Positions 1 to 8,579 are shown, numbered from the stretch's first letter. The stretch is DNA of 64,000 bases from Streptomyces ficellus (GCF_009739905.1 NZ_CP034279.1:3906001-3970000); one strand, 5' to 3'. Program-made: numbers and translations. The notes: generated from the letters alone by a model not told the origin.

Positions 1-537
1 GGCCTTGAGGCCGGACGCGCCCCGGAGCTTGATCAGCGCCAGGTCCTTGCCGGGGTCGGTGCCGACGACCTCGGCGGTGTACGTCTTGCCGTCGCTGAGC
101 CGGACCGTGACCTCGGAGGCGCCCGCGACGACGTGGTTGTTGGTGACGATCTCACCGTCGGCGGTGATGATCACGCCGGAGCCGGTGGACTTGCCGTTGC
201 CGGTGGTGGCGCTGATCTCCACGATGCTCGGGGACACCGCCCGGGCGACCCCCGCGACGGTGCCGGTGCCGGAGCGGGACACGTTCGTCCCGGTCACGCC
301 GTTGCCGCCGGCCGGTGCCGTCCGGTCGCCGGTGAGTTCCCGGACGAGCGCCGAGGCGCCTCCGCCGACGAGGGCGGCGGCGACCGCGACCGCGACGATC
401 AGCGCGACCGGGCGCCGGGGGCGGCGGTGCGCGGCGGGCGGGGACGCGGGCGGGTATGCGGGCGGCGGCGGGTAGGCCGAATGGGGGGCCGCGTGGGAGG
501 CCGACTGCCGCGGGTCACCCTGGGAGTAGTCCGTCAT
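1..537 (-). CDS. HtrA/DegP-like serine protease, N-terminal part only
   Basis: The gene runs off the left edge, so only the first 179 residues are visible. Residues 1-43 are Pro/Ala/Tyr-rich and should be cytoplasmic; about 44-65 form one hydrophobic anchor; a flexible Gly/Thr linker follows. The trypsin-like fold starts near residue 98. TNNHVV supplies the catalytic His (H135) and GKDLALIKL the catalytic Asp (D165). The Ser and any PDZ domain lie outside the window. This is the usual build of a membrane-anchored extracytoplasmic quality-control protease. The start is ATG at 537. Family call is secure, substrate unknown. Confidence 0.9.
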   Translation of the reverse strand, partial: MTDYSQGDPRQSASHAAPHSAYPPPPAYPPASPPAAHRRPRRPVALIVAVAVAAALVGGGASALVRELTGDRTAPAGGNGVTGTNVSRSGTGTVAGVARAVSPSIVEISATTGNGKSTGSGVIITADGEIVTNNHVVAGASEVTVRLSDGKTYTAEVVGTDPGKDLALIKLRGASGLKA

Positions 538-659
538 GGGGACGACTCTCGGGGGCGTGCATGAGAGCCGTCTGAGGACGCCCTGAGAGTAGGGGAAAAG
601 TCGTGTACGCCCGGGATAAGGACCCGCCGGGCGGGCGCCCGTGGGGCCGGGTGCCGTCG

Positions 660-1688
660 CTACTGGCCGTCGCAGCCGCAGGACCGGCGCACTATCAGCG
701 CCGAGGGGAACTGCTTGACGCGCTCCCGGCGCGACCCCGCCACCCGCAGCCCGTCGTCGAGGACCAGGTCCACCGCCGCCCGGGCCATGGCCGGGCGGTC
801 GGACGAGATGGTCGTCAGCGGCGGGTCGGTCAGCGCGGCCTCCTTGACGTCGTCGAAGCCCGCGACCGCGAGGTCGCCCGGCACGTCGAGGCGCAGCTCG
901 CGGGCCGCGCGGAGCACGCCGATCGCCTGGTCGTCGGTGGAACAGAAGATCGCCGGGGGGCGGTCGGGGCCGGCCAGGATCTTCAGCGCCACCTGGTAGG
1001 CGTCGTAGCGGTTGTAGGGGGCCTGGAAGAGCCGGCCCTCGACGGAGCGGCCCGACTCCAGCATGGCGCGGCGCCAGCCCTCCTCGTGGTCGGCGACGGG
1101 GTCGCCGACGGCGGGGGTGTTCTCGACGCCGCCGAGGCAGGCCACGTACTCGTGCCCGTGTTCCAGGAGGTGCCGGGTGGCGAGCTGGGCGCCGCCGATG
1201 TCGTCGGTGACGACCGCGACGTCGTCGAGGGCCTCGGGCCGCTCGTGGAGCAGCACTACGCGCGCGTCCCACGCCTCGATCTCCTGGGCGGCCCGCTCGC
1301 TCATGCCCTGGCTGACCAGGATCAGTCCGGCGACCCGCATCCCGAGGAACGCCCGCAGGTAGTGGATCTCGCGCTCGTCGCGGTAGTCGGAGTTGCCGAC
1401 GAGGACCATTTTCCCGCGGTCGGCGGCGGCCCTCTCGACCGCGTGCGCCATCTCGGCGAAGAACGGCTGCCGGGCGTCGGGGACGATCATGCCTATGAGG
1501 TCGGTGCGGCGCGAGGCCATGGCCTGCGCGACCCGGTCGGGCCGGTACCCGAGCTGCTTGATCGCGGCGAGTACCCGCTCGCGCGTGGCCGGGGCGACCG
1601 GCCGGGGTCCGTTGTTGATGACATAGCTCACGACCGCGGTGGATGTCCCCGCCAGTCGTGCCACATCGTCCCGCGTCACCTTGGCCAC
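660..1688 (-). CDS. LacI-family transcriptional regulator
   Basis: A 342-residue protein of normal LacI/GalR length. Residues 4-23 are the helix-turn-helix ([17 protein letters not shown]), followed by the hinge-helix region and, from about residue 62, a periplasmic-binding-protein-like effector domain ([34 protein letters not shown]). It ends in a Cys pair (RRSCGCDGQ). It is presumably a repressor responding to a sugar or small metabolite, but no sugar gene lies next to it, so the ligand cannot be read from context. It is transcribed in the same direction as glnR, 25 bases downstream, and the two may be cotranscribed. Confidence 0.92.
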   Translation of the reverse strand: MAKVTRDDVARLAGTSTAVVSYVINNGPRPVAPATRERVLAAIKQLGYRPDRVAQAMASRRTDLIGMIVPDARQPFFAEMAHAVERAAADRGKMVLVGNSDYRDEREIHYLRAFLGMRVAGLILVSQGMSERAAQEIEAWDARVVLLHERPEALDDVAVVTDDIGGAQLATRHLLEHGHEYVACLGGVENTPAVGDPVADHEEGWRRAMLESGRSVEGRLFQAPYNRYDAYQVALKILAGPDRPPAIFCSTDDQAIGVLRAARELRLDVPGDLAVAGFDDVKEAALTDPPLTTISSDRPAMARAAVDLVLDDGLRVAGSRRERVKQFPSALIVRRSCGCDGQ

Positions 1689-1712
1689 GCGCGGCAGTCT
1701 ACGCGGGGTGAC

Positions 1713-2507
1713 CTACCTCTGGGCAGGTCGTACGGCGGCTTCCTCCGCCGCTCCGGTGTCCTCCGCACGGGTGACGGCGGCCGCCTTGGCCGCCTTCGCC
1801 TCTTTCGTACGGGCCTCGTCGGCGGCGCGCTCCGCCTTCTCGGGCGTCACGAAGCGGTAGCCGACGTTGCGCACCGTGCCGATCAGGGACTCGTGCTCGG
1901 GGCCCAGCTTGGCGCGCAGCCGCCGTACGTGGACGTCGACCGTGCGCGTACCGCCGAAGTAGTCGTAGCCCCACACCTCCTGGAGGAGCTGGGCGCGGGT
2001 GAAGACCCGGCCGGGGTGCTGGGCGAGGTACTTGAGCAGCTCGAACTCCTTGAAGGTCAGGTCCAGGACCCGGCCCTTGAGCTTGGCGCTGTACGTCGCC
2101 TCGTCGACCGACAGGTCGCCGTTGCGGATCTCCATGGGGAGGTCGTCGGCGGTGATCTGCTGGCGGCCCGTGGCCAGCCGCAGCCGTGCCTCGACCTCGG
2201 CCGGGCCGGCCGTGTCCAGCAGTACGTCGTCGATGCCCCAGTCGGCGGTGACGGCCGCGAGACCACCCTCGGTGACGACGAGGATCAGCGGGCAGCCCGG
2301 TCCGGTGGACCGCAGCAGCTGGCACAGCGACCGCACCTGCGGCAGGTCGCGGCGCCCGTCGACGAGGATCACGTCGGCCCCGGGGGTGTCCACGAGGGCG
2401 GGGCCCTCGGCGGGGGCCACCCGCACGTTGTGGAGCAGCAGTCCGAGGGCGGGGAGCACCTCCGTCGACGGCTGGAGGGCATTGGTCAGGAGCAACAGGG
2501 AACTCAT
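1713..2507 (-). CDS. glnR: GlnR, nitrogen-metabolism response regulator
   Basis: A 264-residue orphan OmpR/PhoB-type regulator. The N-terminal receiver (about 1-115) starts [16 protein letters not shown] and has Asp in ILVDGRRD but lacks the usual paired acidic residues at its start. That fits GlnR, which works without a partner kinase. The winged-helix DNA-binding domain covers about 130-225 ([42 protein letters not shown]). In Streptomyces GlnR activates glutamine synthetase and ammonium uptake genes and represses others under nitrogen limitation. The tail is Ala/Glu/Lys-rich and probably disordered. Assignment rests on remembered near-identity to S. coelicolor GlnR and on the LacI and protease neighbours. 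Confidence 0.95.
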   Translation of the reverse strand: MSSLLLLTNALQPSTEVLPALGLLLHNVRVAPAEGPALVDTPGADVILVDGRRDLPQVRSLCQLLRSTGPGCPLILVVTEGGLAAVTADWGIDDVLLDTAGPAEVEARLRLATGRQQITADDLPMEIRNGDLSVDEATYSAKLKGRVLDLTFKEFELLKYLAQHPGRVFTRAQLLQEVWGYDYFGGTRTVDVHVRRLRAKLGPEHESLIGTVRNVGYRFVTPEKAERAADEARTKEAKAAKAAAVTRAEDTGAAEEAAVRPAQR

Positions 2508-2682
2508 CGCGCCCCCCGTGTCCGGAGCGTGGTCCTGTGGTCGTGCACGGTTCGCCGGCCCATACGTCGGTTCCTCCTCGGTCCCTGCGAGGACGCTGCG
2601 GCACTGCTTCGACTGCTTCGACTGCTTCTTGCGAGGCTCCCCGCGCCGTGAGAGCCCTTGTTCACCTGCCTGTTACAACGGG

Positions 2683-2724
2683 CGAAAAACACAAAAGGAT
2701 CCGGGGGCTGCGTTGCCCGGATCC
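2683..2724 (-). terminator. Hairpin with T-tract reading toward glnR
   Basis: GGATCCGGG (2697-2705) pairs perfectly with CCCGGATCC (2716-2724) around a 10-base loop. On the minus strand the stem is followed by a T-rich stretch (complement of 2683-2696), the form of an intrinsic terminator. It lies between the divergent glnR and hydrolase genes, so it either blocks antisense transcription from the hydrolase side or acts as an attenuator if a glnR promoter lies upstream of it. Confidence 0.5.
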
Positions 2725-2746
2725 TCTGCCCAGCAGAATAGCCCAC

Positions 2747-3589
2747 ATGAGATCCGAGAAAGAGGACGCATTTCACATCGTGGATGTCTCCTCGGTCACT
2801 CCGGGACCTCGGCGGGCCACCATCCGTACATCCCTCCGTGCCTCCGACGGGGTGCCCATCGAGGCGGTCCACACGCCGCTCGCGGCACCCGGCACCGCGG
2901 GCGCGGCTGGCGGCGCCACGGACACCGCGATCGTCGTCGCCCACGGCTTCACGGGCTCGGTCGACCGGCCGGCGGTGCGGCGGGCGGCACGGGCGTTCGG
3001 GCGGCGGGCCGGGGTGGTGACCTTCTCCTTCCGGGGCCACGGCGGGTCCGGCGGGCGGTCCACGGTCGGCGACCGCGAGGTGCTGGACCTGGCGGCGGCG
3101 GTGCGCTGGGCCCGTGAGCTGGGGTACGCGCGCGTGGCGACGGTCGGGTTCTCCATGGGCGGCTCGGTGGTGCTGCGGCACGCGGCGCTCCACAAGGACG
3201 TCGCCCGGGAGCGGACGGACGCGGTGGTCGCGGTGAGCGCCCCGGCGCGCTGGTACTACCGGGGTACGGCTCCGATGCGGCGGGTGCACTGGGTGATCAC
3301 CCGGCCCGCCGGGCGGCTGGTGGGGCGTTACGGGCTGCGGACCCGGATCCACGACCGGGACTGGGACCCGGTGCCGATGTCGCCGGTGGAGGCGGTGCCG
3401 CTGATCGCCCCGGTGCCGCTGCTGATCGTGCACGGGGACAGCGACCCGTACTTCCCGGTCGACCACCCGAGGATGCTGGCCGCCGCCGGCCCGGCCGAAC
3501 TGTGGCTGGAGGAGGGCATGGGCCATGCCGAGAACGCGGCGGACGACGCCCTGCTCGCCCGGATCGCGGACTGGCTGTCCGTGCCATAG
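2747..3589 (+). CDS. Alpha/beta hydrolase
   Basis: A 280-residue alpha/beta-hydrolase fold protein. The oxyanion/HG region is VAHGFTGS, the nucleophile elbow is GFSMGGS, the acid lies in HGDSDPYFP and the catalytic His in GMGHAENA near the end. No signal peptide or membrane segment is visible, so it is probably cytoplasmic. Substrate cannot be inferred. The frame is open further upstream, but ATG 2747 gives the conserved start MRSEKEDAFH; the upstream stretch overlaps the hairpin and reads as low-complexity. It is followed after 42 bases by the MoaD-like gene and likely cotranscribed. Confidence 0.85.
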   Translation: MRSEKEDAFHIVDVSSVTPGPRRATIRTSLRASDGVPIEAVHTPLAAPGTAGAAGGATDTAIVVAHGFTGSVDRPAVRRAARAFGRRAGVVTFSFRGHGGSGGRSTVGDREVLDLAAAVRWARELGYARVATVGFSMGGSVVLRHAALHKDVARERTDAVVAVSAPARWYYRGTAPMRRVHWVITRPAGRLVGRYGLRTRIHDRDWDPVPMSPVEAVPLIAPVPLLIVHGDSDPYFPVDHPRMLAAAGPAELWLEEGMGHAENAADDALLARIADWLSVP

Positions 3590-3631
3590 CTCATGATGGA
3601 TGCCGACGAGGCCGACGAAAGGGGTGCCGCT

Positions 3632-3886
3632 ATGCCAGCGGGGACGATCCGCTACTGGGCCGCGGCCAAGGCCGCCGCCGGGACCGCCGAGGAGCCGTAC
3701 GCCGCGGAGAACCTGGCTCAGGCGCTGGACGCCGTGCGCGAGCGGCACCCGGGTGAGCTGGTCCGGGTACTCCAGAGGTGTTCGTTCCTGGTCGACGGCG
3801 ACCCCGTCGGGACCCGGAGCCATGAGACCGTACGGCTGGCCGAGGGCGGCACGGTCGAGGTGCTCCCGCCGTTCGCAGGAGGGTGA
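3632..3886 (+). CDS. MoaD/ThiS-family sulfur-carrier protein
   Basis: An 84-residue ubiquitin-like protein ending in the diagnostic Gly-Gly (PPFAGG). That C-terminus is adenylated and thiocarboxylated to carry sulfur for molybdopterin or a related pathway. It has the MoaD landmarks IRYWAAAKAAAG near the start and EGGTVEVLPPFAGG at the end. ATG 3632 is preferred over an in-frame ATG at 3593 because AAAGGGG lies just before it. A sulfurtransferase gene about 2.5 kb downstream could feed sulfur to such a carrier, but that link is only inference. Confidence 0.85.
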   Translation: MPAGTIRYWAAAKAAAGTAEEPYAAENLAQALDAVRERHPGELVRVLQRCSFLVDGDPVGTRSHETVRLAEGGTVEVLPPFAGG

Positions 3887-3896
3887 ACCCCACAGC

Positions 3897-5081
3897 ATGA
3901 GCAGCGATCAGCAGTACCCGTACGGACCCGGGTACCCGAGCCCGGACGCGGACCCGGACGTCGCGCAGACGTGGGAGGGCCAGACCTGGGACACGCAGTA
4001 CCAGCCGGCCGTCCAGCACGGGTACCAGCAGCCGCAGGAGTACCAGCCGCAGGGGTACGAGCCGCAGGGGTACGAGGCGCAGGGGTACGAGGCGCAGGGC
4101 GGCGGCCCGGTGGCCGCCGCCGAGACCGCGCACCTGCCGGTGCGGGACGCCACGGGCCACGGCTCGTATCCGCTGCCCCCCGAGGTCCCCTACGACGCGG
4201 CCCCGTACGACCCGCCGACCACACACCTGCGGCCGGTCGCCCCGGCCCCGGAGCCCCCCGCGCCTCCCGCCGCGCCCGCCGCCGGGCCGGGGTACGGGGC
4301 GCCCACCACCTCGGGGCACGTCCGGCTGACCGACGCGCAGCGGGCCCGCGCCGAGGGCCGTTCGCCGATCATCGACCCGGGCATGCAGCCCGCCGTGCTC
4401 ACCGCCGCCCTCGGCGGCCTCCTCGCGGCCGGCGCCGCCCTCGGGCCGTACGCTCTGCTGGTCCCGCTGGTCCTGCTCCAGGCCGTCACCGCCGCCGGCT
4501 GGTTCCGGCTCAACGGCATGTGGCCCGCCCGCCAGGGCATCGCGCTCGCCTTCGCGGGCGGCCTGACCGCCGACGCGGTGCTGCTCGCCGTCGGCAAGGA
4601 GCACGCGCCGGCCGCGATGCTCGGCACGCTCGGCGTGTGGGTGCTCCTCGTGCTGGTCCTCCAGCTGCGCAGCCACGCGGGCTCCGACGAGCGGCAGTAC
4701 GGCCTGATGGCCACCGTCGCCTCGTCCGCACTCGCCGTCGTCGCGGCCGGGCACCTGGCCGCCGCCTCCGACGCGGTGATCGTGGGCGGTCTCGCGGTCG
4801 CCGTCACGGTCGTGGCCCGCGCCCTGCCCCTGCCGGGGGCCGTGTCGCTCGTGGTGGCGCTGCTGGCCGCGGCCGGTGCGGGCGTCGCCGCGGGCGGGAT
4901 GACCGGCGTGGGCGCGCAGGGCGCGCTGCTGGGGCTGGGCGCGGGCGTGTGCGCGCTGGTCGGTCACCGGGTCGCCGCCTACGACTACCCGTCGAAGTTC
5001 GTCCACATGACGGCCGGGGTGGCGCTGCCGCTCGCCGTCGCCGCGCCCGCGGTGTACGTGCTGGGGCGTGCGCTGACCTGA
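3897..5081 (+). CDS. Multi-pass membrane protein with Tyr/Gln-rich N-terminal repeats
   Basis: 394 residues, function not recognised. ATG 3897 follows AGGAGGG. The first ~190 residues are hydrophilic, rich in Tyr, Gln, Pro and Gly, with an imperfect short tandem repeat of the type PQGYE/AQGYE (about residues 45-65, four copies), then a Pro/Ala stretch. From about residue 165 to the end it is strongly hydrophobic with about eight predicted transmembrane helices. It starts 10 bases after the MoaD-like gene, so the two are probably translated from one mRNA. The cytoplasmic repeat arm may bind partners; nothing indicates a substrate. Confidence 0.75.
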   Translation: MSSDQQYPYGPGYPSPDADPDVAQTWEGQTWDTQYQPAVQHGYQQPQEYQPQGYEPQGYEAQGYEAQGGGPVAAAETAHLPVRDATGHGSYPLPPEVPYDAAPYDPPTTHLRPVAPAPEPPAPPAAPAAGPGYGAPTTSGHVRLTDAQRARAEGRSPIIDPGMQPAVLTAALGGLLAAGAALGPYALLVPLVLLQAVTAAGWFRLNGMWPARQGIALAFAGGLTADAVLLAVGKEHAPAAMLGTLGVWVLLVLVLQLRSHAGSDERQYGLMATVASSALAVVAAGHLAAASDAVIVGGLAVAVTVVARALPLPGAVSLVVALLAAAGAGVAAGGMTGVGAQGALLGLGAGVCALVGHRVAAYDYPSKFVHMTAGVALPLAVAAPAVYVLGRALT

Positions 5082-5235
5082 GCGGGCCGGGACGCGGGGC
5101 CCGGGACGCGGGCCCGCGGACGCGGGCCTGGCAGGGGGCTTGCGGGGGAAGGGGAACCAACGAGTAGCTTTGAGCGTCGATCATGACGACGCCGGGGGCC
5201 GGCCGGTCGCGGACAGGGTGGGGGAACACCGGGCA

Positions 5236-5928
5236 ATGCGAGCACTGCGAATACTGCTGATCACCGCCGTGATCCTCGGTGGCCTCTTCACCATCGCGGA
5301 CCGCCTGGCGGTGAACTACGCCGAGTCGGAGGCCGCCGACCGGATGGGCGCGGCCCAGGGCCGGGCCGACTCGGCCGCCGTCTCCATCAAGGGTTTCCCG
5401 TTCCTGACCCAGGTCATGGGCAAGGAGCTGGACCAGGTCGACGTCACCCTCACCGGGGTGGAGGCGTCGGCCGGCGGCCGCAAGGTCCGCGTCACCGAGA
5501 TGAAGGCCGCCCTGAAGCAGGTGCGGCTGGAGGACAACTTCTCGCGCGCCGTCGCCGCCTCCGCCTCGGGCACCGCGCGCATCTCCTACGCCGACCTGGG
5601 CGCGGCGTCCGGCGAGGACGTCACCCTGGGGTACGGCGGCAACGGCAAGGTCAAGGTCACCGGAAGCGTCGAGGTGCCGGTCCTGGGCAAGGTCACGCGC
5701 AGCGTGCTGTCCTCGGTCAGCCTCGCCGGCGACGACACCATCCGGGTGCGGGCGGACAAGGTTCCCGGCGAGGGCATCCCGGGCCTGGAGCAGCGCATCC
5801 GCGAACGCACCGACTTCGACCGGCAGGTCGGCGGGCTCCCGTCCGGGCTGAAGCTCCAGAAGGTCGAGGCCGCGTCCGACGGCGTCGTGGTCACGGTCAC
5901 CGGCACGGACGTCGTCCTGACGGGCTGA
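5236..5928 (+). CDS. LmeA-like phospholipid-binding protein (DUF2993)
   Basis: 230 residues. The N-terminus (MRALRILLITAVILGGLFTIADR) is an uncleaved anchor or signal sequence. The rest is the mostly beta LmeA/DUF2993 fold, with the conserved early motif KGFPFLTQVMGKEL and repeated valine-rich strands. Mycobacterial LmeA (Rv0817c) acts in the periplasm in lipomannan maturation; the Streptomyces version has no proven role. Position supports the family: in Mycobacterium the same gene sits beside the glnR-like gene Rv0818 and the cysA/sseC sulfur genes, as here. The thiX gene found between them in Mycobacterium is absent. ATG 5236 is chosen because it opens the hydrophobic segment. Confidence 0.8.
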   Translation: MRALRILLITAVILGGLFTIADRLAVNYAESEAADRMGAAQGRADSAAVSIKGFPFLTQVMGKELDQVDVTLTGVEASAGGRKVRVTEMKAALKQVRLEDNFSRAVAASASGTARISYADLGAASGEDVTLGYGGNGKVKVTGSVEVPVLGKVTRSVLSSVSLAGDDTIRVRADKVPGEGIPGLEQRIRERTDFDRQVGGLPSGLKLQKVEAASDGVVVTVTGTDVVLTG

Positions 5929-5997
5929 GCACCCCCGTCCACTCCATTCCTGGGCTGCTCGCCGGGGGCCGGGAGGCCGAGCGGGCACTTTCGGCCA

Positions 5998-6158
5998 CAT
6001 CGTGAGACGAGGGCGTCCGCTCCGCAGATGGCGCGGGGCAGCGCCCGCCGAGCGGGTCGCCCGTCACCCCTCCGGACCCCATCGCATCCCATCAGGCGGA
6101 CGATCGTGTCTCACGATGCGACACGCCGGTGACACGGCCGCCCGTCCGTCCCTACGAT
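5998..6158 (+). promoter_or_regulatory. Promoter and inverted repeats before the cysteine leader peptide
   Basis: TGACAC (6130-6135), a 17-base spacer and TACGAT (6153-6158) form a housekeeping-type promoter whose start point would fall on the leader-peptide ATG at 6166. Upstream, CGTGTC (6105-6110) and GACACG (6120-6125) form a 6-9-6 inverted repeat. CATCGTGAGAC (5998-6008) and GTCTCACGATG (6108-6118) are an exact 11-base inverted pair 99 bases apart. These look like binding sites for a sulfur-responsive regulator. Confidence 0.55.
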
Positions 6159-6165
6159 CGGCGTC

Positions 6166-6246
6166 ATGAAGCGACAGGCGGACCTCACGAAGCGGCGGGC
6201 AGTAGACCTGTGCCGCGTCGCCGCCATGCTCTGTCGCTCCGTCTGA
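6166..6246 (+). CDS. Cysteine-type regulatory leader peptide
   Basis: A 26-residue peptide starting MKRQADLTKRRAVDL and ending CRVAAMLCRSV, with two Cys codons close to the stop. It matches the actinobacterial putative-leader-peptide pattern (RR-VDL-C-V....CR) found upstream of sulfur genes. It has no ribosome-binding site; its ATG sits 7 bases after TACGAT, so it is probably leaderless. The stop codon directly abuts a hairpin. Ribosome stalling on the Cys codons when charged tRNA-Cys is scarce would change folding ahead of the sulfurtransferase gene. Mechanism is inferred. Confidence 0.8.
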   Translation: MKRQADLTKRRAVDLCRVAAMLCRSV

Positions 6247-6297
6247 GCGGGAGCCCGACCTCCCGCGTCCCAGGGCCCGTCCGCACACCCCGGGCCC
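6247..6297 (+). promoter_or_regulatory. Two successive hairpins after the leader peptide (putative attenuator)
   Basis: GCGGGAG (6247-6253) pairs with CTCCCGC (6260-6266) starting at the base after the leader stop codon. A second stem, GGGCCCG (6273-6279) with CGGGCCC (6291-6297), follows. No U-tract is present, so termination would be factor-assisted, or the structures may control translation or message stability. Confidence 0.5.
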
Positions 6298-6418
6298 GCC
6301 CCTGTGCCGAAACCGCCACGTAGACCCGTACCCCCGTACGCGACGACACGAAGAGCACCCGGCACCAACCTCGCCACACCGCAACACCCCGCCGCAGACT
6401 GCCCCGGAGGAGAACAGC

Positions 6419-7264
6419 ATGAGCCGCAGCGACGTCCTGGTAGACGCCGACTGGGTCGAGGCCCACATCGACGACCCGAAGGTCGTCATCGTCGAGGTCG
6501 ACGAGGACACCTCGGCGTACGACAAGAACCACATCAAGAACGCCGTCCGGATCGACTGGAAGCAGGACCTCCAGGACCCGGTGCGCCGCGACTTCGTCGA
6601 CCAGGAGGGCTTCGAGAAGCTCCTCTCCGCGAAGGGCATCTCCAACGACGACACCGTCGTCCTCTACGGCGGCAACAACAACTGGTTCGCGTCGTACGCC
6701 TACTGGTACTTCAAGCTGTACGGCCACCAGAGCGTCAAGCTCCTCGACGGCGGCCGCAAGAAGTGGGAGCTCGACTCCCGCGACCTGGTCGACGGCTCCG
6801 AGGTCCCCAGCCGCCCGGCCACCCAGTACAAGGCCAAGGCCCAGGACACCTCGATCCGCGCCTTCCGCGACGACGTCGTGGCCGCGATCGGCAACCTGAA
6901 CCTGGTCGACGTGCGTTCCCCCGACGAGTTCAGCGGCAAGCTGCTCGCCCCGGCGCACCTCCCGCAGGAGCAGTCGCAGCGCCCCGGCCACGTGCCGAGC
7001 GCCCGCAACATCCCGTGGTCGAAGAACGCCAACGACGACGGCACGTTCAAGTCGGACGACGAGCTGAAGGCGCTGTACGCCGACGAGCAGGTCGACCTGG
7101 CGAAGGACACGATCGCCTACTGCCGCATCGGTGAGCGCTCGGCCCTGACCTGGTTCGTGCTGCACGAGCTGCTCGGCCAGGAGAACGTCAAGAACTACGA
7201 CGGCTCGTGGACCGAGTACGGCTCCCTCGTCGGCGTGCCGATCGAGATCGGCGCCAACAAGTAG
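6419..7264 (+). CDS. Thiosulfate sulfurtransferase (rhodanese)
   Basis: 281 residues with two rhodanese domains. The N-terminal domain (about 1-125) is the non-catalytic copy; the C-terminal one carries the active loop CRIGER with the catalytic Cys near residue 236. It moves sulfane sulfur from thiosulfate to acceptors such as cyanide or thiol carriers. ATG 6419 follows GGAGGAGAA. It corresponds to the mycobacterial CysA2/CysA3 proteins, which are likewise paired with SseC. Expression is probably governed by the cysteine leader peptide upstream. The next gene starts 52 bases on. Confidence 0.93.
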   Translation: MSRSDVLVDADWVEAHIDDPKVVIVEVDEDTSAYDKNHIKNAVRIDWKQDLQDPVRRDFVDQEGFEKLLSAKGISNDDTVVLYGGNNNWFASYAYWYFKLYGHQSVKLLDGGRKKWELDSRDLVDGSEVPSRPATQYKAKAQDTSIRAFRDDVVAAIGNLNLVDVRSPDEFSGKLLAPAHLPQEQSQRPGHVPSARNIPWSKNANDDGTFKSDDELKALYADEQVDLAKDTIAYCRIGERSALTWFVLHELLGQENVKNYDGSWTEYGSLVGVPIEIGANK

Positions 7265-7316
7265 TCCCGGACCTCCCGTCCTCCCCCTCCCCCCCGAAGA
7301 CCCCTCAGGAGTACCC

Positions 7317-7604
7317 ATGTGTGGAGCACAGGCCGGCGGCCCGGACGCTTCGACGATCAAGCCCGGTGAGACCACCATCCAGGGCCAGGTGACCAAGGAC
7401 GGCGAGCCCGTCGTCGGTTACGTGCGCCTGCTGGACTCGACCGGCGAGTTCACCGCCGAGGTCCCGACCTCCGCGACCGGCCAGTTCCGCTTCTACGCGG
7501 CCGAGGGTACGTGGACCGTCCGCGCCCTCGTCCCGGGCGGCACCGCCGACCGCACGGTCGTCGCCCAGCAGGGCGGCCTGGCCGAGGTCGCCATCGCCGT
7601 CTGA
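7317..7604 (+). CDS. SseC-like protein (DUF1416)
   Basis: 95 residues beginning MCGAQAGG. It is the DUF1416/SseC family: a small transthyretin-like beta-sandwich (QGQVTKDGEPVVGYVRLLD, then FRFYAAEGTWTVRAL). The family is almost always adjacent to a CysA-type sulfurtransferase, as here, but its biochemical role is unknown. The conserved Cys at residue 2 could take part in sulfur transfer, which is speculation. It is followed by a strong inverted repeat, so this likely ends the leader-sulfurtransferase operon. Confidence 0.85.
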   Translation: MCGAQAGGPDASTIKPGETTIQGQVTKDGEPVVGYVRLLDSTGEFTAEVPTSATGQFRFYAAEGTWTVRALVPGGTADRTVVAQQGGLAEVAIAV

Positions 7605-7643
7605 CGGCACCCGCCGCCGCGAGACGGCACGCCTACCGGCCGA

Positions 7644-7694
7644 AGGGCCGCACCTCCTAGGGGTTGGACGCTACCGGGACCGAGGTGCGGCCCT
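7644..7694 (+). terminator. Terminator after the sulfurtransferase operon
   Basis: AGGGCCGCACCTC (7644-7656) pairs perfectly over 13 bp with GAGGTGCGGCCCT (7682-7694) around a 25-base loop. It lies between the end of the SseC-like gene and the -10 box of the next gene. Confidence 0.6.
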
Positions 7695-7722
7695 CCGGTC
7701 GTTCCCGGCCTACGCTGGAGAC

Positions 7723-7986
7723 ATGTACGCCCGCCGTCGGCACGTCTACTTCGGGATGATGACGGCCTGCCTGGTGCTCTTCGTGGGCGCCTGGGCCGTG
7801 GTGCGGCTGTGGTCCGTTCCCGCCGCCGTCGCCATGTGCGTCGTCGCCATGGTCATCCCGCCGGTCGCCGCGATGGTCGCCAACCGGCGGGGCCCGGAGG
7901 ACCGCTGGTGGGACGACCCCTCCGGCGACCCCACGTCCGACGAGTGGTGGGACGAGCTCGACGGCAAGAAGCGCCGCGAACCGTAG
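7723..7986 (+). CDS. DUF3099 small membrane protein
   Basis: 87 residues. Two closely spaced hydrophobic helices (about 10-28 and 32-52) are followed by an acidic, Trp-rich tail (DRWWDDP, DEWWDELDG). This is the DUF3099 pattern, found across actinobacteria with no known function. No ribosome-binding site is present; TACGCT ends 6 bases before ATG 7723, so translation is probably leaderless. Confidence 0.8.
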   Translation: MYARRRHVYFGMMTACLVLFVGAWAVVRLWSVPAAVAMCVVAMVIPPVAAMVANRRGPEDRWWDDPSGDPTSDEWWDELDGKKRREP

Positions 7987-7999
7987 GTGCGGCCCCGTG

Positions 8000-8362
8000 C
8001 TAGTACACGAGCGCCTGGGTGTCGTCGGCGAGCGACTCGCTGACGAAGACCTGAGCCCCGGCGATCCGCACGCCCTCCAGCACGTCCTTCTCGGTGATCT
8101 CGCGCCGCGCCGCGCACTGGGTGCACAGCGTGATCCGCCCGCCCGCCAGGATCGAGTCGATCAGGTCCGGCAGCGGCGCCGCGTGCGGCAGCTCGAACTC
8201 GCCCGCCCGCCCCGGCAGCGCGAACCACGCCGACTCACCGGTCAGCCACAGCGAGACCTCCACGCCGCTGGCCACGGCGACCGCCGCCACCGTGAAGGCC
8301 TGCGAGCAGCGCTCGGGGGCGTCGGCCCCGGCGGTCACCTTGATCACGAGCTTCTTCGCCAT
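8000..8362 (-). CDS. DsrE-family protein
   Basis: 120 residues with the DsrE/DsrF-like fold: MAKKLVIKVTAGADAPERCSQA at the start, a Gly/Leu-rich middle, and a Cys pair in LCTQCAARR typical of small sulfur-relay or persulfide-handling proteins of this fold. The two Cys (about residues 82 and 85) could carry a persulfide, which would suit the sulfur genes nearby, but that role is inferred. On the minus strand TAGAGT ends 7 bases before the ATG at 8362, so it looks leaderless. Confidence 0.75.
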   Translation of the reverse strand: MAKKLVIKVTAGADAPERCSQAFTVAAVAVASGVEVSLWLTGESAWFALPGRAGEFELPHAAPLPDLIDSILAGGRITLCTQCAARREITEKDVLEGVRIAGAQVFVSESLADDTQALVY

Positions 8363-8477
8363 GTGCGGAACTCTAGTGCCGGCCCTGGGCCGAACCTCAC
8401 ACGGAAGGCCGCCGCCCCACCCATTACGCTGGGACCCGGCCCTTTCTTCGCCCTTACAGCTCACCGAGGAGCACCCT

Positions 8478-8579
8478 GTGCTTGAGGCTTTCTTCTCCGC
8501 CCTGCTGGTCCTGGTCTGCGTCGGCGTGCTCGGCTTCGCCGTCCTGACCGTGAAGAAGCTGTACCAGGGCCAGCGCTGA
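8478..8579 (+). CDS. Single-span small membrane protein
   Basis: 33 residues starting with GTG 8478, preceded by CGAGGAG. The sequence has one hydrophobic helix (about 5-24, LLVLVCVGVLGFAVLTV) and a basic/polar end (KKLYQGQR). Coding support comes from the ribosome-binding site, clean amphipathic layout and its place 46 bases before the nitrobindin gene. Function unknown. Confidence 0.65.
   Translation: MLEAFFSALLVLVCVGVLGFAVLTVKKLYQGQR

Noticed and set aside
603..2651. Very long open frames opposite to or out of frame with real genes
   Set aside because: High GC makes stop codons rare in all frames. These proteins are Arg/Pro/Gly-rich without family motifs and lie over well-identified genes.
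2504..2660. Possible upstream peptide gene overlapping the glnR start
   Set aside because: The frame is Ser/Arg-rich low complexity, has no ribosome-binding site and shows no leader-peptide pattern.
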